DNA of 64,000 nucleotides, from the NCBI GenBank assembly GCA_030549205.1, contig JAUKTV010000006.1, positions 2,622,501 to 2,686,500 on the forward strand. The letters run 5' to 3'. This DNA is from Apiosordaria backusii. Its lineage: Eukaryota > Ascomycota > Sordariomycetes > Sordariales > Lasiosphaeriaceae. Below are positions 23,276 through 33,993 of the stretch, piece by piece; position 1 is the stretch's first letter; every line of letters starts with the position of its first letter. The notes beneath the pieces were generated by a model, which had not been told where the DNA came from, did no database searches, and saw only the letters and a list, made by a program, of their open reading frames with translations. The translations under genes were made by a program, and so were the position numbers.

Positions 23276-23900
23276 GTTGTCCTGTTTGCTTCCGTTGTTG
23301 AAGGTCTATCAGAGATGGAGTAACGATGGATGGTGAGGCGGGTCGTCATTGAAGTTATGTATCCCCATCACAGTCCGAAAAGGCGAATGGATTCGCTAGT
23401 GCACAATGATGCGGGGCACCGGAGAACGGCAAGCAATGCACCACAACGCGGCCACACTTTCTGGTTCGGTTGGATATCCGGAGGGTAATAGTGCTAACAT
23501 GCTAGCGAGGATGTTGTCGGCAGATGCAACAGGTTGGGGAACGATGGTTCAGTGCGGGCCGTATCTTGCTAGGTATGCGGGGAAGGTGTGTTGACGTTGG
23601 GGTCGATAGAGCAAGGAGGGTAGCGGGCTGGAACTCTTCCACGGGTTCCCGAAAGGCACAACTTGTTCCGCCGTTGTGTTTGTGCGTCTGGCAAGCCTCA
23701 ATCAACTGTCAGCTTTGCCTTTGACAGTCAGTGCTGGACTCTGGAAAGTAAGGAGACAACAGGCGGTAGGACAGCGCTACACCAAACACGTTACTCGCGA
23801 AGTGGAAGTCTTGTAAAAACGGGAATATTAATTGCTATATATGCTCACCTCCTAGCAACGTGGTTCTGGTACAAGTGCTATCCGCATGAAAGCGAGTACT
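23276..23900. other. Intergenic region
   Basis: No gene supported. It contains the promoter of the SnoaL-like gene and the 3' flank of the membrane-protein gene to its right. Confidence 0.4.
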
Positions 23901-24760
23901 TCATTCTGATGTCTCTGTCGTCGGCCAGCGGTACATGAGGTCCGACCTCAAATGCACAAATGTTTTGGGGTTGAGAACATGCTGCTGCTTTTTGATTTCG
24001 TCGTCATCACATTGTTCCACTGCGCTCCTAAAGCTTTGCAGTCGCGCTTGGAGAGTTTCGTAATGCTTCTTGAGATCCCTCGGCCGAATTGCCCAGCCAA
24101 CCATCACGGTCGACACAGCGACTCCAACGGAAGACAGAGCAACCCAGGTAGCGATCTTCGCTGGGAGAAGCAATGCGGAGGCAGTCATGGTCGCTAGGCT
24201 ACATTGATGTTGGCTGACATGGCCAGTGAGGTGGAGAGACTGATCAGGGGATAGAGGGGACATAATCATACCTTCCTGCAGTAGCGACCCCAGGTAAACT
24301 GAGTTGCTTCGGTGGTTCTGACTCTATCCTCACCTCCTGCACATGGGCCAAAAGCTCCTCCATTAACTTGACGTTCCGTATCACGTCATCGGCGCAAACC
24401 AGGACACCGTGCAGATGTTTACTTTGACGTGTCCCGGGGATCGCAGCGTCGGCGGCGGCAGCTACTACAGTTAGCTTCACCATCAAAACTCTCATAGCAA
24501 GTAAGGTGACGCGGTGTACCTCGATCTCGAATGGGCTCGTCCAGATCTAGCTCACTGAGATGTTCGTAATATCTCTTCAGGTACCACTCGGCAGAGTCAC
24601 GTCGAGCGTCAAAATTTAGCCATAGCGCCCGGCCAGTTGGAGTGACGCCAATCAACTCGGGTGGCACTTGCTCTCCTTGTCGCGGTGGAATCGCGCTGTG
24701 TGATTGAGAAGAAAGGAGGCTGGAGCGTTCGATGACTTCAACTTCAGCGTCTGAATCCAT
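23901..24760 (-). CDS. Unknown 242-residue protein with one transmembrane segment, three exons
   Basis: Exons 24520-24760, 24272-24461 and 23901-24198 join in frame across two normal introns (24462-24519 with GCTAAC branch; 24199-24271), giving 242 residues. The acidic N-terminus (MDSDAEVEVIERSSLLSSQ) leads to a charged helical region. The second exon adds an Ala-rich link and HVQEVRIESEPPK. The third holds one hydrophobic segment, AKIATWVALSSVGVAVSTVM, followed by a basic and probably coiled-coil stretch (RDLKKHYETLQARLQSFRSA). I do not recognise a family. Clean splicing and a coherent layout make it a real gene. Confidence 0.7.
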
Positions 24761-25156
24761 TTCAACGGGGTTGTGATAGCAAGGGAATTCGGTGGTCGTT
24801 AAGTTGGTGTGTTTAGGTAGTCGTCGGGGAGAATTGAAGTTGACCTGAGGAAGGGGAAATGTTCCAAGTGCCCACTTTTCCGTGCATCAGCAACTCTACC
24901 TGGACACATCATCACGTGAGCACCTGTGTGTAATAAAAGCCAACATGGGTGTGCCTGAGCTCAGCCGCGGCGCTTGAATATGATCTGCGGCTGCGGCAAA
25001 GCGAAGATGCAATTGGCCGATGGCCCCACGAGATGAAACAGGTTGCATGCATCGAACAGTCTCAGGCCCGCGCTTCGACACAGCATACACAGTAGGACCT
25101 GGACAAAAAGACTGGCACCGCTACCTGCACAACCTACCACATACACGACCATTTTC
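24761..25156. other. Intergenic region
   Basis: Promoter side of the 242-residue protein gene; nothing else supported. Confidence 0.35.
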
Positions 25157-25260
25157 AAGACCTGTCGAGTAGCTTTAAAGGTCTACCGACTATCTTTAAA
25201 GACCTATCGACTATTTTTGGAAGCCTAGCGGCTATCTTATGTGGTCTGTTAACTGTGTTT
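25157..25260 (+). repeat. Degenerate 22-bp minisatellite, four to five units
   Basis: Units of about 22 bp with the pattern GACCTATCGACTATCTTTAA recur from 25157 to 25260 with scattered substitutions. A related pair of units lies at 28268-28325, upstream of the HET gene. Confidence 0.7.
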
Positions 25261-25754
25261 CGATGCCTGTTAAACACTTCCAGTACCGGTTTTGTTGTCC
25301 ACCGTGTGCCAGTACTGTGCACGGCGCCATCACACCTTCGGGTTAACAACCGCGTCTCGCTGCCTTCAGCCACAGACGCCGACAACTGTACGGATGTCGA
25401 CATATGGTCCACCCTGGCGGTTCTTCTGTTTCGGATTGCGCTATCTTTGGACATCATGGCTGCTCGAAGCCTTCTTCCGTTACCCCTTATCTGGTGCGGA
25501 GGCTCGAAGAATAAGGTATTCCTGGGAATCCCTCCTCGTCTCATGTCTTCAACAATATCCCACCTTCTGCCATCTAGAAGTCAGTTCATTCTTCTTTAAG
25601 CCCCAGAAGACATCAACACTCGCACCCTTGCAACAGGGAAGTGACATCAGACGCCATCGATCTTCAACAGCATGTCTACCAGCACGATTATCACCGACTT
25701 CCGGATGCAAGTCTGGAGGTATACGCCTCGAGGGCGAAACTACAAAGATAATGA

Positions 25755-27726
25755 AGGAACAGCTCAGTTCCTGGCGCAGAATTGCGACCTGAAGGGCTGG
25801 ACCGCGCAACCTCTTCACTCAACAACGTCGACGATCAAGTTCAAGGAAACTTCGTTCCCCTGGAGGTGAACTTCCGGTTCAAAATCGCTACAGGGAGAGG
25901 TGACCGCCGTTATGACCACATAACCGATCTCATGGAGCTCTTTGAAGTTATCTTTCCTTCCAAGATCGACGAGTTCTTCCTCGCACGGCAACAACACTCC
26001 ACGACACACCACATGGTATTAGTCCCATTTGGCAATAAGCTGGCAAAGGAGACTGTACACAGGAATACCCGTGTCAAGATTTTGAGGTCTCTGGAGGTTC
26101 GATCGAGCACTGTTGTCGAGCGTAATCGGATTACCCCGATTGACATGTAGGTACCCCTTCGAAAGGCTAGTCTAGGCCGCACTGCGCTTTAAAGCAGTCA
26201 GTATCTATACTTGCAGCTGAATGTCGCAGCTCCAATCAAAAGTTTCACACTAACCTGGGCAAACAATCAGGTGTAATCTTGCCCTGGAAGTTGTGCGTGG
26301 TTCAGCAGTAGGAGCTGACGTAGCAACTATGGTACGCACACTGCCAGCGAAGTGGGTGACGGGCGCATCCATGGTTCAGGAATACGATCGTCTCCGAAAG
26401 TTGATCCAGGCAACTCAAGCCGAGCCCAGTAACGGGCCACTCAAAACTATCGAGGACGTTACCGATGCCTGGAACAAAGCAGAGCCCTGCCTTGACCTCA
26501 TGTCGACGATAATCCGACATATTGAAGATTGTTTGGACCTCAGCTCTGTTTCTAAAAACAAAGGTAAGCCGTTCAAAGTTTACTTTATGAAGTTGATGGA
26601 AAAGGGAATCGAGCCCTGATTGACGATGATCACAGAGATTCCTCCACAACAACTCTACGAAACAATGCTAGGACTCCGTAACGCAAACATCTTCTTCTCC
26701 GCATACGAGGGCCAAATGCTGAAGATCGCCGAGGCCACCCCGGCCCTCATGAACCCGTCGCAGGGGGCCAAGATAGTTGTTGGGGCTGCTACTGCAGCAG
26801 CTGTTATCGCAGCCGCCGCCGCTTTGCTGGTTTATACTTTCTTCACGGGAGGCACAGGCTTTATAGTTGCCGGTGGTGCTTCTGGCGCTGTTCTGGGAGG
26901 CGGGGCAACAGCGGGCATTGGGGGATGGAAACGCAACAAGCATGCATCAATCTGCGAAAATTGTATGTGCAACAAGCAGCTACGGCCCCTTCCTCTGCCT
27001 TCATTCCCATGTTATTCTCTCACCTCGGAGTGAAAATTCCAATGCCAGAACTGTGCTAACTCGATATTTTTAACACCGATCACAGTCAGCAAAAGTATTG
27101 TGCGGCTCGGTATCGCTTTGACGGAGGCCAACGTTGCCTTAGCAGCAACTTATAGCCGTCAGGTTCTACAACTTCCGCTGAACTCGCCACACTGGGTGTC
27201 CAGCCAGCGCGATGGTATTCTTCGAGAGCTGGGTGTAGATACCCAGCACTTAAACAAAGCGGCGTACCAAGATCAGGTCGTTGAGGAAAGGCTGGGGGTG
27301 GTCTTACAGAGGTACAGTGAGTTTGTCACTGCCAGGGAGAAGGTGGAAAAAGCAGCCGGCGTCAGGACAAGGCGAGAACTTGCACCAAAGCTGCCAACAG
27401 CCCAGGGACTGCAGATCCGTTCCTCCCCTAGGGCGCAAAGCCCGGTAATATCTCCGCAACAAGCCGTTGGCTCCATGTCGACCAGACATCAACAACCACA
27501 GCAACAACCACCGCAACATCAGCAAGCCCGTTCCTTGCCTGCAGCGCCGAGCCGAGGGACATCTACCTTTCCACAGCCACGTTCCATGCCGATTCAGTCT
27601 AAGAACCCCACCCCAACGCAACAAAGTCAACAACAAAGAGTCCGTCCATTGCCAATCATGCAGGGCCAGGCGAAGCAAAGAGCACCAACTGGACCAGCAC
27701 CAGTGATGCAAAGCTCCCCATCATAG
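25755..27726 (+). CDS. Unknown protein with glycine-zipper membrane region and Gln/Pro-rich tail; 5' end unresolved
   Basis: Four exons are clear: up to 26146, 26271-26563, 26636-26962 and 27086-27726 (stop TAG). Introns keep phase throughout. The reading frame is open from 25755, but no ATG in frame precedes it, so an upstream exon is missing; an ATG at 25672 is in another frame. The third exon encodes a membrane region: GAKIVVGAATAAAVIAAAAA followed by a glycine-zipper (GGTGFIVAGGASGAVLGGGA), about residues 240-300 of the visible part. The regions before and after it are helical, and the last 110 residues are rich in Gln, Pro and Ser. No family recognised. Glycine zippers occur in membrane-permeabilising and channel-like proteins, but that is only an analogy. 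Confidence 0.6.
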
Positions 27727-28267
27727 TAAAGAAGGTCCTGGGTAAACATCCCTTTGGTGGTAAAACGTGTTCTCTAGGAGATAAAATACATTGTTAGAGA
27801 AGTGTACGATAGTGATCTTTGGGGTCTCAGGATGATGGAAGGTATATATGTACATCGCGTTGCTCGAATTCCATGAGTTATACGTGTCGGGTTTGGTACC
27901 AATGGCTTATTGCTAGGTATGTGCCTCGTAGGGCTCCCCTTAAGACATTATCTCGGTAGGTACCTACCTTATTACGTTATGGACAAAAGAACAGAGACTG
28001 CTACTTAAATAAAGGTCTTTAAAACAGGATTACTGCTCTTGGTCTCAGTACTGAACGTTGTAAGCCCGTGTAGAGGGTGCAAAGGCAAAAAGGAAACCCC
28101 AGTGCGGACCAGAGAAAGGTCGTAATGGGACGCATTGGGAGTCCAGTCTATTTCAAAAATTTAGCATGCAGGTCCGCTATAACTATCAGGCATTGAAATG
28201 TAGTTGATAGATATTAAACATCACCTAATAAGCATTTAAATGCAATTAGAATGCCTATTAAGCATCT
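27727..28267. other. Intergenic region
   Basis: Moderately AT-rich; no gene supported. Confidence 0.4.
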
Positions 28268-28325
28268 TCTGAGGCCTGTTGACTATCTTTTAACGCGTGT
28301 TCACTATCCTTTAAGGCTTTTCGAA
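28268..28325 (+). repeat. Two to three units of the 22-bp minisatellite family
   Basis: GGCCTGTTGACTATCTTTTA followed by GTTCACTATCCTTTAAGG: the same pattern as the repeat at 25157-25260. It sits about 230 bp upstream of the HET start codon. Confidence 0.6.
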
Positions 28326-28555
28326 GTAGCAATGTTCATTCTATTGCCCACAGCGTGCTTATCTTGCATGTCAGCCCGATGAACTGCCGAACAATGTGGC
28401 TGGCTAGAACACCCAATGAAGCAACTCATTCGGTCAGAGACTCAGCCCCCCAAGGCGTAAAATGCGTTGATATATTTTCCCCGCACTTTATTTATCGCAC
28501 TTGGAACTGCTTCGACTCTTGGTATCACTTTCCTCTTCCAAAAGCCACTACGACA

Positions 28556-30558
28556 ATGTGTTCCTCTTACGGCCCCTGGTTAGCCAAAGCCCACCGCAAA
28601 GACAACGGCATCCCAACAATTGACAAGAGCAAGAACCAATTTCGTCTCATGTACTTGAAGCCTCTTTCAAATGACCCTACCGTAATCCACTGTACTGTCA
28701 GGGCAGTACCGCTCGACTCCGCACCTCCTTATGAGGCTTTATCATATGTATGGGGAAGCCAAACCAGATCTCGGCCAATCAACGTCAATGGGGTAGAGAT
28801 CCGATCTAAGAAAAGTCTCTATACTGCACTTCATGATCTTGCGCCCGACGAGGGAGTTCGTATTCTTTGGGCCGATGCAATCTGTATTGACCAAACGAAC
28901 GACGAGGAAAAGGTGCATCAAGTAGGTCTAATGCGGCAAATCTACAGAAATGCCACCGCAGTCCTGGCTTTCCTCGGTGACCCGTACGAGGGGGTTGACA
29001 TCGCCATAGAATACTTGTCGGCAGCGGCCTCCGCTACAATGGAATCTGGAACCCATCTAGATCCCAAAGGTCGTAGTAGTCCGCGACCGTTCAACACGTT
29101 GCGTGCACCCACGAGCCAGATGGATGCCTCCGATGAGAGACTGCCAATATACCTGGGCAGACTATTTCTGCTTCCGTGGTGGGAGAGAGTGTGGACTGTT
29201 CAGGAGTGAGTCAAGCCACCAAGCTGGTTATGAATCTTCCGCACTCCTGTCGCTAACTGGGCCTGCCTGTGCGGGCTAGGTTTGTCCTGGGCACCCAAGT
29301 TATCTTTCATTGTGGCAGACATGCCGTTGAAGCAGGGCTAATACAACGAGGAGTCCATCAACTGCGGAAACATCTTCACGCACCTTGCTGCATTAAATGC
29401 CATTCCTTCAGACAACCTCTGCAGCTCATCGACGGATCTCCAGTCCAACCATCTCTTAATCAAGTTTGGGATCGAATAAGAGTGCTCACCGAAAGCGTCC
29501 GCGAGCTAGAGAGCTCATCCACGACACTAGATTTTGACATCACTCTCGCTACTTACCGTCTTCGTCATGCCACAGATCGCCGAGACAAGATCTTTGGTCT
29601 GTTGGGACTCTCTGACGGATTATCTGATGTTATTACCGTTAACTACGCAGCAACGGTGGAAGAGGTGTATGAAGATTTCACGCTACGCTACATCAAGCAT
29701 ACCAGAAACCTGAGACTCCTAAGTGCTGTAGGCGGCAGATCCCTTCATCTAAATCTCCCCTCTTACGTTCCGGACTGGTCTGTGTCGACGTATCAGGATT
29801 CCGAACCCGAAGGTTGGACAGCCATGATCAGAACTCGAATGAAAACAGTTCGGGATATGTACAGGACGGCCCAACGACCAAGAACAATTCCTATGTGGGA
29901 CCGAGTTGCTCCGGGGGTTGTCAGGGTTAATGGTTTTGTGTTTGACAAAGTGCAGACTGTGTTGCCGACGGACTCAGCTTGGGAGGTTAGAGGCTTCCAC
30001 AATCTTGGTCGGTGGATGAAAATGGCGAGTGAGCTAGCCAACAGTGTCTCGAACGATGACCTCCAAGAAAGCTTCTTGCAAGCGCTTTGTGGTGATGTCT
30101 GTTACTCCTACTGGGACTCGACTGATGGCTATCAAGTTCAATGGCTTGATATGGGCAAGGAGGGAGTTGCAGGGCTGGAAGCCTGGGTGAAAGGGTTGAT
30201 TAGTGGTGATGATACGAATTGGGAGACAGTGGAGTCGCACAGATTTGTCAGTCGGTTATTTGACGTTTCCAACAACAGAAACTTTATCGTCACCGAAAGG
30301 GGTTTCGTGGGGTGGGCTGAAAAGCGTTGCACCCAGGGAGACGTTATTGCAGTCTTGGGTGGAGGTGATTGCCCATTTGTTCTATCAGCCCTCCAAGTCA
30401 AAAGGAACTTTGAAGGTTACAAGGAGTACTCTCGGCTTCCACAGTTTCGAATGTTGGGCGATGCATATCTGCAGGGCATCATGCGTGGAGAAGCCTTTGG
30501 GTTGATGGGAAAAACAGGGACACCGGATGAGGCATTTGATGAGTTGATCTTGATCTGA
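28556..30558 (+). CDS. HET-domain protein (heterokaryon incompatibility type), intact
   Basis: Two exons, 28556-29205 and 29280-30558, joined across a standard intron (GTGAGT, GCTAAC, GCTAG), give 642 residues. The HET domain (PF06985 family) is complete: YEALSYVWGS at 59-68, ILWADAICIDQTN at 103-115, WERVWTVQEF near 210. The long C-terminal region is typical of these proteins (TYRLRHATDRRDKIFGLLGL, LPSYVPDWS). I chose the ATG at 28556 for its context (ACAATG) and because the domain begins soon after; an in-frame extension to 28355 is possible. The gene ends 158 bp from the stop of the convergent DUF2235 gene. Known HET proteins control vegetative incompatibility; which partner this one recognises cannot be told. 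Confidence 0.92.
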
Positions 30559-30716
30559 TAGCAAAGCCATTCAATGGCGGCGGATGTTTTCTAGGTACCT
30601 TACTAATTGACTAATGGACAACGAAAACAGATGACAAATACATGATGTACTGGGAAGACATAAATTATTCGGTAGGTAGCTTAGCTTCAGGTATGTTGCT
30701 GTTCAGGCCCTTTGCC

Positions 30717-32890
30717 TTACTTCCGTGGTCCCGTCGTATCCGTCGACAACCACCACTTGCTACCCTGAAAATATCCCCATTCGTTCTTCTTAGTATCCAG
30801 AATTGACGTATTCATGTTGATATCAATCCTCCCTCCGTTCGCATCTGTCCCAAAGTAACATTTGGTGTTCGGATCAACCTTCCATGTCTGAACGAGCGTC
30901 TTCTCCAGATACCAATACGCTCCCGGCCACTTCTTCCACGGGGCTGGCCTTGGAAGTCGTGACTCGTGGACTTGGGCGTTCGGTGGAACAGGTCCAAGGC
31001 TTGCCTTCCTCTGGGCGGTGGTATCCGGAAACTCGCCAGCTGATGTCTGAGGCCCTCTTCCAGTACGAGTGAGCTTTGCCTTGCCTGCTCCTTGAATGAA
31101 ACTTGCTACTTCTTCTTGTCTGACTCTATCGGTCCCCGCCCAGCTGTGCACAAAGTCAATTTCGTAGAGATTGGGCATTTCTTCAGGAAGCTTCAGGTTA
31201 GCGGACTTGTTGATCCAGCAAGGGAGACGTCCGCCGTCATCTGTTGTAGACAAAGGGAGACGCTGAAAACCCTGTAGTGGATGGCAGGGCATGCCCTTGG
31301 CATCCATGAAGGCTACGAAAGAGGCAGTTGTCCAGTGTATGCTTTGGCCTGTAGAGCTAAAGCTTGATTTGTCAGGCCTCTTGATGCTCTCCTGCGATTT
31401 GCGTATCTGCTCCTCAGTTGGCGCAAGTAACGTGGGGATTCGACGCTCCTCTGATCCGGCAGCGTGCCAGAATTTGGGGAATATCAAGACCGTTGCATCG
31501 TAAGAATCGTTGAACATCTTTTCGCTGATGTCTATCGTATGAGCACCCCAGTTAGCAAATCGCTCCACCGGCAGCAAAACAGAAGCGGATCTAGTAACAT
31601 ACTTTTGACAGGCTTTTCAATCTCATCCATTAGGTTGTACGTCCAAAACTCAACGTCAGTGAGCATCGACATCACCCACAACAGCGCAAAGTGATGGATA
31701 GGATGCTTGTTGGTTGAAAAGCCACCCACGTCGCTATGGCACCCCGCAAACCAGCACTGCTGGACATCTGTTGTCTTCTCCCATCGCGTCCAGATTGACG
31801 GCGTGAAACTTCGGCGATGCTCAAACAAAGCCAGTGCATGAAAGGCTGTCTTCACATTTGGGGGAACCACCCCGTCAATGAAAGCAAGCTTTTGTCTCGT
31901 CGGCTTTGGCTTTGAGGCCGGAACACCTCCCTCCAATGCAGATACTGTGTCGAACAGCCCCAGAACAATCCCTTCTATACGCTGAAACTTGTCAGGGTTG
32001 TATCCCAAAGCGGTCAAAAACTGTTCCTTGTCGAAGCTGCGAGGTGACCCTTCACGTGCCTTTCTCCAGCTGGTGAATAGCAGATAAAACTGTTCCTCCA
32101 TCGGCTTCGCTCGCAGGGGTTCACTTTGGTTTATCAACTTATTCGGACGACGGGCCGCAGTATATAGCCCGACGTCGTTCAGAAACGTGACAAAGCAAGA
32201 TGCTGTGAAGGCACCGCGGGAGAATCCAATCACGCTCAATCTGTCGGTGGATGCTGCAGCACCCTGGGAGACATTTCGCATGAGAAAATTATACCCTTCC
32301 CAAAGCTTTCTCTCAATCCCTATGTGATTGAACAATTAGCAGGCCCGAATATACCTATTTTATGGACATGGCTCACCTTTTCCAGAGTAGTTGCCCTGGA
32401 TCATGTCAATGTTCCAATCCGCTCCGACACCTGTAATGTAGCACTTCGCTTGCTTTCCAGGCAATTCTTTTGCGTGGTGGAACAACCGGTAAATGTTTGT
32501 TCCAGAATTCTTGTTGTTGCCTGTGCCATCAAAGCAAATGAACAATGACATAGACGGCTTGGAACCTGAAGGAGGCTTATACGTTGAAGGCGTGTATACA
32601 ACTGGGCCGGCAGGCCCAGAAGTTTTCTTTATTGTCTGACCAGCATCTTGGCTTGCTGCTCGGCTTTTATCTGACTCCAGGGGGTGTGCCGATGGCGTTG
32701 TCGGCTTCTTAACAGGTGCAGGCTGTTGAGATTTATCTGATCCCACTGTCGTCGGAGTTCTGGCTGTTGATTTTCTGACCGGAGCAAGGCGGTGTTGCCC
32801 TTGCGGAAGTTCACTTTGAGATTCGCCATTACTTGAAGCAGGTTTTCGGGCAGGAACAATAACCTGAGCTGGTTTTGAAGATGAGGACAT
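30717..32890 (-). CDS. DUF2235 (Tle1-like) alpha/beta-hydrolase
   Basis: Three exons, 32377-32890, 31603-32319 and 30717-31531, join in frame (introns 32320-32376 and 31532-31602) to 681 residues. The first 110 residues are Ser/Pro/Lys-rich and probably disordered. The DUF2235 domain (PF09994) follows: LFICFDGTGNN with D121, the nucleophile elbow GFSRG with S205, and FAGCHSDVGG with an Asp/His pair. The family includes the bacterial type VI phospholipase effectors Tle1; fungal members are mostly uncharacterised. The last 250 residues hold a Trp-rich segment (PWKKWPGAYWYLEKTLV) not typical of the core domain. The start at 32890 has a good context (TTCACCATG). It is tail-to-tail with the HET gene. 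Confidence 0.9.
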
Positions 32891-33993
32891 GGTGAATGCG
32901 CCTTTTCGGATCAAAATGTTGGTATGTTCGTCCGTGATGGGTTGACCTAGGTATGTATTGATAACTGCCGTGGGTGATGCGAATGAGAGCACTCTCACCA
33001 AGTTGACGAAATACCTGGATGGGGCCGGGCCTTTATGTACCCGTGGTTGGGGAGGTCAATAATCAATTTCGCCATGTCAGATGGATGTATCTAAAGTATA
33101 GTCCTGCCCAAGGAGGGCTGTGGTCATGGGACATGGGCCGAACACGGTGCGCGTCAGCATTGCCATGTTTCGTGTGGGAGACATTTAGAGCTTCAGACCC
33201 AATCTTCCCAAGGAAGATGGTCGAGACTTAGTAGGTATGAAAGATTGCCGAGACTTAATATGGAAGCTGGTCGAGACTTAATATTTTTGTGACAGTCTTG
33301 CCACTGGCCTGCTGATATCTGCGTTCCAGGTTGCTGAGGCGCCTCACTGTGCCATCCGTCTTACGTCGCCGCCCCAACTGACAGTCAGCAATGGTACGTG
33401 GGTATCAGATTGTCAAATCTGGCCTCCAAAGCGAAGTTTGACTTCATAAGGAAAGACAGAAAATTTCATACCGACCTCGAGATTCAGCAACGATGAATAG
33501 CCCTGGTAGGTACCCACATGCATGTAAAGGAGTCTGCTAAGCTCAGTGTGGCAGCGTGAGAAAGAGGGCTGTGCATTCTTCAGGCTGCTTCGGTGTGAGA
33601 CACGAGACGAGCCTATCTGTTTATTGGATACGATAAGTTGATAGAGACATGAGTGGTGGAAGGCTCCTCTGCATATTTCCAATTCCTATGCTCGGGAGAG
33701 CTGTTGTGATGTTTATTTATAAGCGCCGGATGTTACCCAAAGGAAATGCCAAGGGCCTTGGCGTGGTGCCTGCCAGCTGTCGGGGCATCTATGTGCCAAC
33801 TGTTTCGGACTTAACTCCGATCTTCCAGGGTCACACTTTTCCAGGGTCGCACGGGCCCATCACCACCCAACAACCACACACCCACCGCAACTTGAACCTC
33901 ACCTTGACCAGCCCGGCACTTAGCACATCTTTACAAGATCTTTGCGCTCAACAGATGGTTGTTCTTCTTCAGGATGACTAGTTGTCTGAGTCG
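32891..33993. other. Intergenic region between divergent genes
   Basis: Upstream of both the DUF2235 gene and the Zn2Cys6 regulator. GGTCGAGACTTA-type short repeats occur near 33220-33285 (three related copies). No gene supported. Confidence 0.45.
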
